Assembly: GCF_013284245.2 (NCBI RefSeq)
Contig: NZ_CP085876.1
Span: forward strand, 2,835,001-2,899,000
DNA length: 64,000 bases
From: Brevibacillus sp. DP1.3A
GTDB lineage: Bacteria; Bacillota; Bacilli; Brevibacillales; Brevibacillaceae
Direction of reading: 5' to 3'
Part shown: piece after piece, positions 9,314 to 18,650 of the stretch
Position numbering within the stretch: the stretch's first letter is position 1
Layout: every line of letters begins with the position of its first letter
Translations under genes and position numbers: made by a program
The notes under the pieces: model-generated
What the model was told of the DNA's origin: nothing
Database searches by the model: none
The model's input: only the letters and a program-made list of their open reading frames with translations

Positions 9314-10255
9314 GTGAAAACGATCTACCTAACATACCCGTTTCCGTCTGACCTGCAAGCGAATCCTTGTGCGATTGCACTGGGGTACTTTGATGGTGTA
9401 CATATTGGGCATCGCCGAGTCATTCAAAAGGCGATTGATACAGCGAAAGCAAACGGATGGCAAAGTACGGTAGTGACCTTTGATCCGCATCCTCGAGAAG
9501 TATTGGGGCAAAGCGGTTATACCCGCTATTTGACACCACTTGCAGACAAGCTCGAGCAATTCGAAAAGATGGGCGTAGACACCACATATGTGATGAAGTT
9601 CGATATTAGCTTTGCGGCTATTTATCCAGAAGATTTCATCGCGGAGTGCCTTCTCCCATTGGAATGCCGCCATATTGTCGTTGGCTTCGACTACACCTTT
9701 GGTTATCGCGGGATGGGGACTGCCCATACTTTGCAAGAAATGAGCAAAGGTCGCTATGGGCTCGACATAGTGGGTCCGGTAAATCGCTTGGGTGAAAAAG
9801 TGAGCAGTACAATCATCCGTGAATATCTTCATCATGGAGATGTCGAACAGGTTCGCCATTTGCTAGGCCGCTCCTACAAAGTGCGCGGGACAGTCGTGCA
9901 TGGCGACAAACGCGGTCGAACCATTGGCTTTCCTACAGCGAACGTCCAAGTGAATCAGCCGTACTTGATCGGAAAGAATGGAGTATACGGTGTTCGCTTT
10001 ACTGTGGATGAACAAAGCTACTATGGCGTCATGAACGTAGGAATCAAGCCTACATTTGAACTGGAGAAAAAAGAAAAGTCACTAGAAGTGCACATTTTTG
10101 AGTTCTCTGGTGAAATCTATGACAAGGAAGTAGAAGTAGAGTTCCTGTTCTACATTCGGGAAGAACAGAAATTTGCTGGAGTCGATGCACTCATCGCGCA
10201 AATTGGACGAGATGTACAAACGGCGAAGCAAAAATTCGCAGAGGGAATCTCGTAA
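9314..10255 (+). CDS. ribF: Bifunctional riboflavin kinase/FAD synthetase RibF
   Basis: Converts riboflavin to FMN and then FAD. The 313 residues contain the N-terminal nucleotidyltransferase domain with GYFDGVHIGH near residue 24 and SSTIIREYL near 163, and the C-terminal riboflavin kinase domain with RGRTIGFPTANV near 197. The start is GTG, close behind the truB stop and the GAGGTG at its end. No FMN riboswitch is visible upstream, as expected for this gene position in Bacillales (ribC of B. subtilis). Confidence 0.95.
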   Translation: MKTIYLTYPFPSDLQANPCAIALGYFDGVHIGHRRVIQKAIDTAKANGWQSTVVTFDPHPREVLGQSGYTRYLTPLADKLEQFEKMGVDTTYVMKFDISFAAIYPEDFIAECLLPLECRHIVVGFDYTFGYRGMGTAHTLQEMSKGRYGLDIVGPVNRLGEKVSSTIIREYLHHGDVEQVRHLLGRSYKVRGTVVHGDKRGRTIGFPTANVQVNQPYLIGKNGVYGVRFTVDEQSYYGVMNVGIKPTFELEKKEKSLEVHIFEFSGEIYDKEVEVEFLFYIREEQKFAGVDALIAQIGRDVQTAKQKFAEGIS

Positions 10256-10265
10256 AGGATTCTCT

Positions 10266-10294
10266 TTGCTTTTCACAAAATGGTATGCTATAAT
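10266..10294 (+). promoter_or_regulatory. Sigma-A promoter of rpsO
   Basis: TTGCTT at 10266-10271 and consensus TATAAT at 10289-10294 have 17-base spacing and lie about 95 bases before rpsO. This allows rpsO to be transcribed apart from the upstream operon. Confidence 0.75.
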
Positions 10295-10299
10295 TCATA

Positions 10300-10385
10300 A
10301 CGTTGTACAGATAACCGTAGCTTGGCTGTCCGATTCTCACCGACGGCAGACTCGGCGAACGGTATAAAAAATGAGGAGGTGAGTC
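10300..10385 (+). promoter_or_regulatory. rpsO 5' leader, possible S15 autoregulatory structure
   Basis: About 80 untranslated bases separate the promoter from rpsO. CCGA at 10330-10333 can pair with TCGG at 10352-10355, enclosing a further GC-rich element, just upstream of the ribosome binding site. rpsO leaders of Bacillales bind S15 through a three-way junction resembling 16S rRNA. The location fits, but I cannot confirm the fold by eye. Confidence 0.35.
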
Positions 10386-10388
10386 ATG

Positions 10389-10658
10389 ATGGCATTGACT
10401 CAAGAACGTAAAACTCAACTGATTCAAGAGTTCCGTACTCATGAGAACGACACCGGTTCACCGGAAGTGCAAATCGCTATCTTGACCGAAAACATTAACA
10501 ATCTGAACGGACACTTGCGTACGCACAAGAAAGATCACCACAGCCGTCGTGGTCTCTTGAAAATGGTTGGTCAACGTCGTAACCTGTTGACATACCTGCG
10601 TGAAGCAGATGTTCAACGCTATCGTTCGGTAGTAGACCGTCTGGGTCTGCGCCGCTAA
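10389..10658 (+). CDS. rpsO: 30S ribosomal protein S15
   Basis: Binds the central domain of 16S rRNA and forms an intersubunit bridge. The 89 residues show the conserved DTGSPEVQ stretch near residue 21, the [14 protein letters not shown] motif near 41 and the C-terminal DRLGLRR. Two ATG codons are adjacent; the second (10389) gives the universal MALTQE start and sits 6 bases after AGGAGGTGA, whereas the first (10386) is too close. A strong terminator follows. Confidence 0.97.
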   Translation: MALTQERKTQLIQEFRTHENDTGSPEVQIAILTENINNLNGHLRTHKKDHHSRRGLLKMVGQRRNLLTYLREADVQRYRSVVDRLGLRR

Positions 10659-10672
10659 TCAGCGTTTTGTAA

Positions 10673-10697
10673 AAAGCGGGTTCTGCCCGCTTTTTCT
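10673..10697 (+). terminator. Intrinsic terminator after rpsO
   Basis: AAAAAGCGGG and CCCGCTTTTT form a perfect 10-bp stem with a five-base loop, ending in a T tract. It closes the rimP-to-rpsO transcription unit. Confidence 0.9.
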
Positions 10698-10706
10698 ATC
10701 GTGTAG

Positions 10707-10735
10707 GAGGGTTTAGCGTAGAAATGCGCTAAGCC
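10707..10735 (+). other. Stem-loop in the rpsO-pnp intergenic region
   Basis: GGGTTTAGCG can pair with CGCTAAGCCC (one G-T pair) around a short loop. There is no T tract, so it is not a terminator. It lies in the 268-base gap before pnp, together with the terminator-like hairpin at 10785-10809. Leader structures of pnp are RNase targets in some bacteria; the role here is unknown. Confidence 0.45.
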
Positions 10736-10784
10736 CATCCGAAACGAGTAAAAAGGGTTAGAGCCAATTTGTCTGATTAAATTA

Positions 10785-10809
10785 GCTTCACAAAAGAAGC
10801 TTTTTTTAT
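10785..10809 (+). terminator. Terminator-like hairpin upstream of pnp
   Basis: AGCTTC and GAAGCT form a 6-bp stem with an ACAAAA loop, followed by six or more T. It is 118 bases before pnp and could be a second terminator of rpsO or an attenuator of pnp. Confidence 0.6.
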
Positions 10810-10926
10810 TATCTAGAACGACTGCCAAAGGTACCCATTTAATTTTTATGATGGCAGGAAATAATACATATAGGTAGAAAACAAAGTGTGAAATGCACAT
10901 TGTTGTGAAGGAGGACTGCTAGCATC

Positions 10927-13074
10927 ATGGAGCAACAATACCGTACATATGACTTCGAACTGGCAGGCCGTAAACTGACCCTGGAATTTGGCAAAATGGC
11001 TAAACAGGCGCATGGTTCGGTCTTGGTTCGTTACGGCGATACAGCAATCCTGTCCGCAGTTACAGTCTCGAAGGAGCCAAAACCTCTTGACTTCTTCCCG
11101 TTGACTGTTAACTATGAGGAACGTCTCTATGCGGTTGGGAAAATTCCTGGCGGCTTTATTAAAAGAGAAGGACGTCCAAGCGAAAAGGCGATTTTGGCTA
11201 GCCGCTTGATTGACCGCCCTGTCCGCCCTCTTTTTGCAGAAGGATTCCGTAACGATGTACAAATCGTAAATACTGTTCTGTCTGTGGATCAAGACTGCTC
11301 ACCTGAAATCGCTGCGATGATCGGTACTTCCGCAGCGTTAAGCGTTTCGGAGATTCCTTTTGAAGGTCCGATTGCAGGAGTAATCGTAGGACGAATTGAC
11401 GGTGAGTTCGTCATTAACCCTACTGTAGCTCAAGCGGAGAAAAGCGATATTCACCTGACTGTCGCAGGTACGCACAAAGCGATTAACATGGTGGAAGCAG
11501 CTGCGAACCAAGTACCGGAAGATGTAATGCTCGAAGCGATCATGGCTGGTCATGACGTGATTAAGCAACTGGTAGAATTCCAGAACATGATCGTGTCCGA
11601 AATTGGCAAGCAAAAGATGGAAGTTATCTTGCATGAGGTTGATCCTGAAATCGATCAAGCTGTGCGTGAATATGCGGAAGCTCGGCTGAAAGAAGCTGTT
11701 CGCATCGAAGAAAAACAAGCGCGCTACGATGCTATTGACGATATCAAGGCAGAAACCAAAGAGCATTTTGCAGCCAAGGATCCTGAGGCATATCCAGCGC
11801 AGGAAAAGATGATTAGCGAAGTACTTGGCAATATTGTCAAGGATGAGGTTCGCCGTCTGATTACTGACGAGAAAGTTCGCCCTGATGGACGAGCACTGAA
11901 CGAAATCCGTCCGCTGTCCAGTGAGACAACCATTCTTTCCCGTACACATGGCTCTGCTATGTTTACCCGCGGTCAGACGCAAGCGCTGAGCGTTTGCACA
12001 TTGGGCGCGCTGGGAGATGTTCAAATTCTCGATGGACTCGGTCTGGAAGAATCGAAACGTTTCATGCACCACTACAACTTCCCGCCGTATAGCGTGGGTG
12101 AAGCACGTCCGTTGCGTCCTCCAGGGCGTCGAGAAATCGGACACGGTGCGTTGGGTGAGCGTGCAATCGAGCCGATCATTCCTTCTGAGGTCGAATTCCC
12201 TTATACGATTCGTCTCGTATCCGAAGTAATTGAATCCAACGGCTCCACATCGCAAGCGTCGATTTGCGCGAGCGTACTTGCCTTGATGGATGCAGGTGTA
12301 CCAATCAAAGCACCGGTAGCAGGTATTGCGATGGGCTTGATCATGAGCAAAGATGAGAAATCTTTCTCGATCCTGACTGATATTCAAGGTATGGAAGATC
12401 ATTTGGGAGACATGGATTTCAAAGTAGCGGGTACAGAGGCTGGTGTAACAGCTATCCAAATGGACATCAAAATTTCCGGTATCAACCGTGAGATTTTAGA
12501 GCTGGCCTTGGAGCAAGCGCGTGTAGGTCGTTTGCACATTCTGAACCATATGATGAGCACGATTTCCGAACCGCGTAAAGAACTGTCTCCTTATGCACCA
12601 AAAATCATGACCATGACGATCAATCCGGAGAAAATTCGTGATGTAATCGGTCCACAAGGTCGTGTCATCAATAAGATTATCGAAGAAACCGGCGTAAAAA
12701 TCGACATCGAACAAGATGGACGAGTCTTCATCGCATCCATCAACCACGAAGCGAATCTGCGCGCGAAACAAATCATTGAAGATCTGGTTCGTGAGGTAGC
12801 TGTTGGTCAGGTGTACCTGGGAACAGTAAAACGCGTAGAGAAATACGGTGCGTTCATCGAGTTGTTCGCAGGTAAAGAGGGCTTGTGCCACATCTCTCAA
12901 CTGGCTGAAGAGCGTGTAGCCAAAACAGAAGATGTTGTCGCAGTTGGTGATAAGGTAGAAGTGAAAGTGACCGAGATCGACGACCAAGGTCGTGTGAATC
13001 TCTCTCGCAAAGCAGTTTTGAAAGAGCAAGCTGCTGCGGCACAAACTGCTGAAACACCACCAAAAGCAGAATAA
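10927..13074 (+). CDS. pnp: Polyribonucleotide nucleotidyltransferase (PNPase)
   Basis: Phosphorolytic 3'-to-5' exoribonuclease, the main RNA 3'-decay enzyme of Bacillales. The 715 residues contain two RNase PH domains separated by an all-helical segment ([17 protein letters not shown] marks the second), a KH domain with [10 protein letters not shown] near residue 577, and a C-terminal S1 domain ([17 protein letters not shown]). AAGGAGG lies 9 bases before ATG. The C-terminal tail is short and Ala/Glu rich. A terminator follows directly. Confidence 0.97.
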   Translation: MEQQYRTYDFELAGRKLTLEFGKMAKQAHGSVLVRYGDTAILSAVTVSKEPKPLDFFPLTVNYEERLYAVGKIPGGFIKREGRPSEKAILASRLIDRPVRPLFAEGFRNDVQIVNTVLSVDQDCSPEIAAMIGTSAALSVSEIPFEGPIAGVIVGRIDGEFVINPTVAQAEKSDIHLTVAGTHKAINMVEAAANQVPEDVMLEAIMAGHDVIKQLVEFQNMIVSEIGKQKMEVILHEVDPEIDQAVREYAEARLKEAVRIEEKQARYDAIDDIKAETKEHFAAKDPEAYPAQEKMISEVLGNIVKDEVRRLITDEKVRPDGRALNEIRPLSSETTILSRTHGSAMFTRGQTQALSVCTLGALGDVQILDGLGLEESKRFMHHYNFPPYSVGEARPLRPPGRREIGHGALGERAIEPIIPSEVEFPYTIRLVSEVIESNGSTSQASICASVLALMDAGVPIKAPVAGIAMGLIMSKDEKSFSILTDIQGMEDHLGDMDFKVAGTEAGVTAIQMDIKISGINREILELALEQARVGRLHILNHMMSTISEPRKELSPYAPKIMTMTINPEKIRDVIGPQGRVINKIIEETGVKIDIEQDGRVFIASINHEANLRAKQIIEDLVREVAVGQVYLGTVKRVEKYGAFIELFAGKEGLCHISQLAEERVAKTEDVVAVGDKVEVKVTEIDDQGRVNLSRKAVLKEQAAAAQTAETPPKAE

Positions 13075-13081
13075 AAAAAAC

Positions 13082-13130
13082 AAAAGGCTTCGTCACTCGA
13101 AGAAATTCGTGTACGGAAGCTTTTTTCTTT
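13082..13130 (+). terminator. Intrinsic terminator after pnp
   Basis: An imperfect outer stem (AAAAGGCTTC pairing with GGAAGCTTTT, one bulge) carries an inner CGAA-GAAA-TTCG hairpin and ends in a T-rich run. It begins 7 bases after the pnp stop. Confidence 0.8.
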
Positions 13131-13231
13131 TGTGTGCCAGATGCTCCCGTTTCGTATGTCTAAGTCGTTCCTTCTTCTCATACATTGGACAAGAGAGACT
13201 CGTACGATCGATAGAGGAGGGCGACGCCCTA

Positions 13232-14209
13232 ATGACGAATAGGACCAGGAGACTTTTGTTCATATTTATATATGGAGCAGCGCTGATCGTTCTCTTGAAT
13301 TATCAGCCTATTCATCATTACATCAGTACGATCAAAAATGTCCAAGTAGTGAGTGGAGATCGTAACGAAAACGAAAAAGCGCGTTTGCGGGCGCAGATTG
13401 AAAAGTGGAAAGAGGGCAGAGAGGAACAGCCGATAGATGCCGTTGTCGATCAGACGTGGAAGGCGATTCCGGGATATAATGGCCGTGTAGTGGATGTAGA
13501 AGAATCAATCAATAAAATGCTGGCTGCGGGAGTGTCCAGTCCAGATTTGCTGGTATACAAGGAAGTACCTCCAGCGGTTTCGCTTGAGCAATTGGGTGCA
13601 CATCCCATCTATCGAGGAAATCCGAATAAACCAACGATTTCTTTCATGATCAATGTGGCTTGGGGAAATGAGTATCTCGATTCGATGCTCAATACACTCG
13701 ATAAACACAAAGTAAAGACAACTTTCTTTCTGGATGGCTCTTGGGTAAAACGTTACCCAGAAGAAGCAAAAAAGATCTTGGCACGTGGTCATGAGATTGG
13801 GAATCATGCGTATTCCCATCCCGATATGAACACACTGGGGACACAGAGAATTCATCAAGAGATAAGTCGTACGCAAGATGTTATTTATAAAACGATGGAA
13901 GTGAAGCCGTCGTTGTTTGCACCGCCATCAGGTGCTTTTAACCAACGGGTTGTACAAATCGCTCATTCGTCTTATGAAATGAAGACGATTCTATGGACGG
14001 CAGATACGATTGACTGGCAGAAACCTTCGCCTGGTTATGTGATCAATAAAATCAGCCGGAAAATGGAGAATGGTGTCCTCGTACTCATGCACCCTACTTC
14101 TACTTCCGAGGCCAGTTTAGATCAACTTCTGACGATCGCCAAAAAGAAGGGGCTACAGCCGACGACAGTTTCGGAGGTTATATCGAGTCGTAGACTCCCG
14201 TCACCGTAA
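13232..14209 (+). CDS. ylxY: Polysaccharide deacetylase-fold protein YlxY (catalytic aspartate missing)
   Basis: A 325-residue NodB-fold protein with one N-terminal membrane segment (residues 7-22, a signal anchor). NodB motif 2 is present (GNHAYSHP, two histidines) and motif 4 is DTIDW. Motif 1, normally TFDDG, reads FMINVAWGNEY, so the catalytic and metal-binding aspartates are absent. The arginine of motif 3 is replaced as well (FAPPSG). The protein therefore may not be a deacetylase. ATG 13232 follows AGGAGG by about 11 bases; upstream sequence in frame belongs to the pnp terminator. B. subtilis ylxY has the same position between pnp and mlpA. Confidence 0.85.
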   Translation: MTNRTRRLLFIFIYGAALIVLLNYQPIHHYISTIKNVQVVSGDRNENEKARLRAQIEKWKEGREEQPIDAVVDQTWKAIPGYNGRVVDVEESINKMLAAGVSSPDLLVYKEVPPAVSLEQLGAHPIYRGNPNKPTISFMINVAWGNEYLDSMLNTLDKHKVKTTFFLDGSWVKRYPEEAKKILARGHEIGNHAYSHPDMNTLGTQRIHQEISRTQDVIYKTMEVKPSLFAPPSGAFNQRVVQIAHSSYEMKTILWTADTIDWQKPSPGYVINKISRKMENGVLVLMHPTSTSEASLDQLLTIAKKKGLQPTTVSEVISSRRLPSP

Positions 14210-14224
14210 ATACATGTTCATTTA

Positions 14225-14253
14225 TTGTGGAGACAAAGGAAGTTTGCTATAGT
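14225..14253 (+). promoter_or_regulatory. Sigma-A type promoter upstream of mlpA
   Basis: TTGTGG at 14225-14230 and TATAGT at 14248-14253 have 17-base spacing, about 70 bases before the mlpA start. No terminator separates ylxY from mlpA, so this is probably a second, internal start. Confidence 0.6.
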
Positions 14254-14321
14254 TAGACGTGTTTACAAGAAATTCCCCGAGGTTTCGGGTAGAGAAAGAT
14301 GAACAACCGAGGAGGATTTAC

Positions 14322-15575
14322 GTGATACAACGTCATACGTGTGATAACGGTCTTCGAATCGTGACGGAACGGATTCCGTCCGTTCGCTCCGTTGCCTTAG
14401 GCATCTGGGTAGGGACTGGTTCGAAATATGAAAACGAGAAAAACAACGGGATTTCCCATTTTCTCGAGCATATGTTTTTCAAAGGCACAACTACTCGTTC
14501 TGCAAAGGAAATTGCGGAAACCTTTGATGAGATTGGCGGGAACGTGAACGCCTTTACCTCGAAGGAGTATACCTGCTATTACGCAAGGGTGCTCGACCAA
14601 CACGCTCCAATCGCTCTCGATGTTCTTTCCGATATGTATTTCAACTCGGTGTTTGATGCCGATGAGTTGGAAAAGGAAAAGAACGTCGTCATTGAAGAGA
14701 TTAGCATGTATGAAGACGCGCCAGATGATTTGGTGCATGATTTGATTGCACGCGCTTCGTACAGCACACACCCACTGGGGTATTCGATTTTGGGTACGGA
14801 AGATGTCCTGCGCAGCTTGAAACGGGACGATTTGCTCGCTTATATTGATCAGCATTACCTGCCAACGAATACGGTGATTACAGTAGCAGGAAATTTTGAA
14901 GACAGTTTGATTGAAGACATTCAAAAGCGCTTTCAGACTTTCTCGCGTTCAGGCAGTATGCCGACCTTGTCTACTCCTGATTTTGCTGGAAATGTGATCG
15001 CGCATCATAAGGCGACAGAGCAAGCGCATCTGTGCCTGTCACTACCTGGGTTTAAGGTAGGGCATCCTGAAGTCTACTCCTTGATTTTGCTGAACAACGT
15101 GCTTGGTGGCAGCATGAGCTCGCGTCTTTTCCAAGAGATTCGCGAAGAACGCGGCTTGGCATACTCTGTTTATTCCTATCATTCGTCCTATAAAGAAGCG
15201 GGTACGTTCCATGTGTATACAGGAACGGCACCAGAGCAAGTAGGACAGGTATTTGACATCGTCTCGCGCGTCCTGCGCGATGTCGCTGATCATGGAATTA
15301 CAGACAAAGAGCTGAACAAAGGAAAAGAGCAGCTGAAAGGCAGTCTGATGCTCAGCTTGGAAAGCACGAATAGCCGTATGAGTCGACTTGGAAAAAATGA
15401 ACTCCTGTTGGGCCGTCACCTTAGCCTAGACGAGATCATCGCCAAAATTGACCGTGTTTCCCATGAATCTGTTTTGGCTGTGGCGCAGCAGCTGTTCCGT
15501 TCCAAGATGTCTATGGCGATGGTGAGTCCACTCGACGGCTTCCCTGAAAACGTAAAGAACGATATATTGTTGTAA
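14322..15575 (+). CDS. mlpA: M16 family zinc peptidase MlpA (YmxG)
   Basis: Processing-peptidase-like metalloprotease of 417 residues. The inverted zinc motif HFLEH is at residues 46-50, with the distal glutamate region EKNVVIEEISMYED about 75 residues later, so the active site looks complete. The C-terminal half carries the conserved GGSMSSRLFQEIREERGLAYSV. The start is GTG 14322 behind GGAGG; an in-frame GTG at 14259 would add 21 residues but has no ribosome binding site and overlaps the promoter. In Bacillus the homologue influences protease production. Confidence 0.92.
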   Translation: MIQRHTCDNGLRIVTERIPSVRSVALGIWVGTGSKYENEKNNGISHFLEHMFFKGTTTRSAKEIAETFDEIGGNVNAFTSKEYTCYYARVLDQHAPIALDVLSDMYFNSVFDADELEKEKNVVIEEISMYEDAPDDLVHDLIARASYSTHPLGYSILGTEDVLRSLKRDDLLAYIDQHYLPTNTVITVAGNFEDSLIEDIQKRFQTFSRSGSMPTLSTPDFAGNVIAHHKATEQAHLCLSLPGFKVGHPEVYSLILLNNVLGGSMSSRLFQEIREERGLAYSVYSYHSSYKEAGTFHVYTGTAPEQVGQVFDIVSRVLRDVADHGITDKELNKGKEQLKGSLMLSLESTNSRMSRLGKNELLLGRHLSLDEIIAKIDRVSHESVLAVAQQLFRSKMSMAMVSPLDGFPENVKNDILL

Positions 15576-15577
15576 GC

Positions 15578-15605
15578 AAAAATCCGGCATAGCCCGGATT
15601 TTTTT
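15578..15605 (+). terminator. Intrinsic terminator after mlpA
   Basis: AAAAATCCGG and CCGGATTTTT form a perfect 10-bp stem with a six-base loop and a run of T. Confidence 0.9.
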
Positions 15606-15647
15606 GCGTATATCAACAGTAAATGAAAGGACAAAGGGGGTTTCTCC

Positions 15648-15908
15648 ATGCGCTTAAGTGAGTTGGGTGGGAAGGAGATCATCGGACTGGACAACGGGGA
15701 GAAAATGGGGGTCATCAGTGATTCCGATTTAGTCATCCATCCTGAAAACGGTACGATTCAATCCATCATCTTGCCAGGAGGCAGTTTCTTTGGTTTCGGC
15801 AAGAAGCGAGAGGACCTCGTGATCCCATGGAGCTCTATCGTAAAAATTGGGCCAGATATGGTCATCATCCAGCTTCAAGCGCCTGAGGCACAAGCTTCGC
15901 AAAAGTAG
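15648..15908 (+). CDS. ymxH: YlmC/YmxH family sporulation-associated PRC-barrel protein
   Basis: An 86-residue single-domain PRC-barrel protein (MRLSELGGKEIIGLDNGEKMG opening, here given by its family features: GDSDL-type turn and IVKIGPDMVII). The YlmC/YmxH family is found in spore formers and in B. subtilis also precedes dpaA. Its function is unknown. AAAGGGGG is placed 10 bases before ATG and a terminator separates it from mlpA. Confidence 0.88.
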   Translation: MRLSELGGKEIIGLDNGEKMGVISDSDLVIHPENGTIQSIILPGGSFFGFGKKREDLVIPWSSIVKIGPDMVIIQLQAPEAQASQK

Positions 15909-16045
15909 GCGCTTCTGTCACCGAAGTAGCAGGAGCGGAATAGGATGGGGGTAGACCGCATGGATTTCCGTCAACTTTTCCAAATGGAAAACCTTTGCGT
16001 TCCGATCATTTAATGCAGTAAAATGTGTGGAAAGGGGAACGCAGC

Positions 16046-16948
16046 ATGCTAACGGGCATACATGTTGCCTTCATCGGCGGAGACGCTCGCCAGTTGGAAG
16101 TTATTAAGCGATGCATACAACTGGATGCTAGCGTCACGTTAGTTGGCTTCGACAACCTGGAAAGTAATTTTACAGGGGCAACGAAGAAACCATTAACATG
16201 CGATGTGTTGAAAGACGTGGACGCCCTCATCCTACCCATCGTAGGGACCGATGACCAAGGATACGTGGAAAGTATTTTCTGCTCCAAACAAATGCAGTTG
16301 CTAGACGAACATGTGGCGAGTCTGCCGAGTCATTGCGTGGTTTACACAGGAATGGCAAAGCCTTATCTGAAAAAGCTGTTGGCTTCCACACAGCTTCCTC
16401 TCGTGGAGCTCTTGGATCGTGACGACGTAGCTATCTATAACTCTATCCCTACTGTAGAGGGAGCGTTAATGATGGCGATTCAACATACGGATATTACGAT
16501 TCATGGATCACAGTCAATTGTTTTGGGATTGGGCCGAACAGGTTTGTCCATGGCTCGAGCATTGCATGCGTTGGGGGCCCGCGTAAGAGTTGGGGCCAGA
16601 CGTCAGGAACACTTGGCACGCATTTATGAGATGGGATTGACTCCCTTCCATATAAGCGAAGTAAGGAAACAGGTTACGAATGCTGATTTCATTTTTAATA
16701 CCATCCCGCAATTATTACTCACGGCAGAAGTGATTGCTCAAATGCCTCAGTCGGCGTTTATTCTAGATCTTGCCTCCAAGCCAGGAGGAACAGATTTTCG
16801 ATACGCTGAAAGACGAGGTATCAAAGCTCTTCTTGCTCCCGGATTACCTGGAATCGTTGCACCGAAAACCGCTGGACAAATTTTAGCCCAAACGTTGTCT
16901 CGTCTTATTGCGGATCAAAGGAAAGCGCCAGGAGGGGATGCAACATGA
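16046..16948 (+). CDS. dpaA: Dipicolinate synthase subunit A
   Basis: With DpaB it oxidises dihydrodipicolinate to dipicolinic acid in the mother cell; dipicolinate then fills the spore core. The 300 residues begin with the family IGGDARQLE motif and include a Rossmann dinucleotide site (VLGLGRTGLSMARAL near residue 160) and the conserved LAPGLPGIVAPKTAGQI. I chose ATG 16046 behind AAAGGGG because it matches the family start; an in-frame GTG lies at 16025. The stop overlaps the dpaB start (ATGA). A mother-cell sigma factor is expected to drive it, but I could not identify the promoter with confidence. Confidence 0.95.
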   Translation: MLTGIHVAFIGGDARQLEVIKRCIQLDASVTLVGFDNLESNFTGATKKPLTCDVLKDVDALILPIVGTDDQGYVESIFCSKQMQLLDEHVASLPSHCVVYTGMAKPYLKKLLASTQLPLVELLDRDDVAIYNSIPTVEGALMMAIQHTDITIHGSQSIVLGLGRTGLSMARALHALGARVRVGARRQEHLARIYEMGLTPFHISEVRKQVTNADFIFNTIPQLLLTAEVIAQMPQSAFILDLASKPGGTDFRYAERRGIKALLAPGLPGIVAPKTAGQILAQTLSRLIADQRKAPGGDAT

Positions 16949-17541
16949 GTAAGCTCCAGGGAAAGACCATTGGATTTGGATTGTCTGGATCGCATTGCAC
17001 CTTTGAGGAAACCATGCCGCAAATTAAGCGATTTGTGGATGCTGGAGCACGGGTGGTACCGATCGTATCGAATACGATTATGACCACGGATACACGCTTC
17101 GGTACTTCTCAAAGCTGGCAGCAACAAATCAAGGAACTGACGGGGGAAGAACTTATTTCGACGATTCCTCAGGCTGAGCCGTTGGGACCTTCTAAGTTGT
17201 TGGATGTCATGCTCATTGCGCCTTGCACAGGCAGTACGACGAGTCGACTGGCGAATGCCATTACGGATAGTGCCGTACTGATGGCGGCTAAAGCGACGAT
17301 GCGTAATCTGCGACCCATTGTGATTGCCATTTCCACCAATGATGGTCTGGGATTAAATGCAGCCAATATTGCCAAGCTATTGGCCGCGAAAAATATGTAT
17401 TTCGTGCCGTTCGGGCAGGATGCCCCGGATAAAAAACCGAACTCGCTTGTAGCTCGTATGGATCTCCTATTGGAAACATGCGAAGCAGCTTTGGAAGGTC
17501 GACAATTGCAACCCTTGCTCATCGAAAGATTTAACTACTAA
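16945..17541 (+). CDS. dpaB: Dipicolinate synthase subunit B
   Basis: Flavoprotein-like partner of DpaA, 198 residues, with GFGLSGSHCTFEE at the N-terminus and the PCTGSTTSRLANAITD stretch near residue 92 that resembles flavin-dependent decarboxylase folds. ATG overlaps the dpaA stop by 4 bases, so the subunits are translationally coupled. It is followed 57 bases later by asd, which supplies the same lysine/dipicolinate pathway. Confidence 0.95.
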   Translation: MSKLQGKTIGFGLSGSHCTFEETMPQIKRFVDAGARVVPIVSNTIMTTDTRFGTSQSWQQQIKELTGEELISTIPQAEPLGPSKLLDVMLIAPCTGSTTSRLANAITDSAVLMAAKATMRNLRPIVIAISTNDGLGLNAANIAKLLAAKNMYFVPFGQDAPDKKPNSLVARMDLLLETCEAALEGRQLQPLLIERFNY

Positions 17542-17598
17542 TAAGACTACAGAATAAACAATTAACCTGCTTTTTCGCGATTAGGAGGAGAGTAAGAG

Positions 17599-18639
17599 AT
17601 GGCAAACCAACTGACTTTCAATGTTGCTGTAGTCGGTGCGACTGGTGCAGTCGGACAGCAGATGATTCAACTATTAGAAAAGCGCAACTTCCCAATCAAA
17701 CAGCTTAAGCTGCTTGCTTCTGGACGTTCTGCAGGAAAAACAGTCACTTTCAAGGGGCAAGAAATTGTACTGGAAGAGGCGACTCCAGACAGTTTTGCAG
17801 GGGTTGATTTTGCCTTGTTTAGTGCTGGCGGATCGGTCAGCAAGGAACTGGCTCATCACGCAGTGCGTCATGGTGCAGTTGTCATTGACAATACCAGCGC
17901 ATTCCGGATGGACCCGGATGTTCCTCTCGTTGTGCCAGAAGTAAACATGGATGCTGCGCTCGCTCATAATGGAATCATTGCGAATCCGAATTGCTCTACG
18001 ATTCAGATGGTTGCCGCTCTAAAACCCCTGTATGATCGTTTTGGTATAGACCGAATCATCGTTTCTACTTACCAGGCAGTATCTGGTGCAGGTCAATCTG
18101 CGATCAATGAATTGCTCGACCAAAGTCGAGACATTTTGGATGGTAAAGAACCGCAGTGTAACGTACTCCCCGTAGGCAAATTGCCTGTACATCATCAGAT
18201 TGCGTACAACGCGATTCCGCAGATTGATGTGTTCACCGACAATGGTTTTACTTATGAAGAAATGAAAATGATCAATGAGACCAAAAAAATCTTCGGTGAT
18301 GACACTGTACTTGTTTCAGCTACTTGCGTACGTATTCCAGTGGTCTACGGCCATAGCGAGTCGGTATATGTAGAGCTGAAACAGGATTACGATCTGGCAG
18401 AAGTAAAGGCCCTGCTGAAAAACGCTCCTGGTATCGTATTAATAGATGTGCCGGAGGAACAGCAGTATCCACTCGCTACTGATGCAACAGGCAAACTGGA
18501 AGTATTCGTGGGCCGGGTGCGTCGTGATCTCCATCATCCTCGTGGACTGCATATGTGGATCGTTTCTGACAATCTTCTCAAGGGTGCAGCATGGAATACA
18601 GTACAAATCGCTGAAGAACTCATAAAAGCAAGAGTATAG
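17599..18639 (+). CDS. asd: Aspartate-semialdehyde dehydrogenase
   Basis: Reduces aspartyl phosphate to aspartate semialdehyde, the branch point to lysine, diaminopimelate and threonine/methionine. The 346 residues carry a GATGAVGQQM nucleotide site at residue 14, the catalytic cysteine in NPNCSTIQ near residue 133, and the C-terminal LHHPRGLHMW region near residue 315. AGGAGGAG precedes ATG. dapG follows after 11 bases. Confidence 0.97.
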   Translation: MANQLTFNVAVVGATGAVGQQMIQLLEKRNFPIKQLKLLASGRSAGKTVTFKGQEIVLEEATPDSFAGVDFALFSAGGSVSKELAHHAVRHGAVVIDNTSAFRMDPDVPLVVPEVNMDAALAHNGIIANPNCSTIQMVAALKPLYDRFGIDRIIVSTYQAVSGAGQSAINELLDQSRDILDGKEPQCNVLPVGKLPVHHQIAYNAIPQIDVFTDNGFTYEEMKMINETKKIFGDDTVLVSATCVRIPVVYGHSESVYVELKQDYDLAEVKALLKNAPGIVLIDVPEEQQYPLATDATGKLEVFVGRVRRDLHHPRGLHMWIVSDNLLKGAAWNTVQIAEELIKARV

Positions 18640-18650
18640 GGGAGAGGTTA

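Noticed and set aside
11338-12459. Minus-strand open frame of 373 codons opposite pnp
   Set aside because: Antisense to conserved pnp, no ribosome binding site and no recognisable domain.
15909-16045. Possible sigma-K promoter before dpaA
   Set aside because: A CATTTAAT near 16010 resembles a -10 element, but no -35 element stands at the required distance, so I did not call it.
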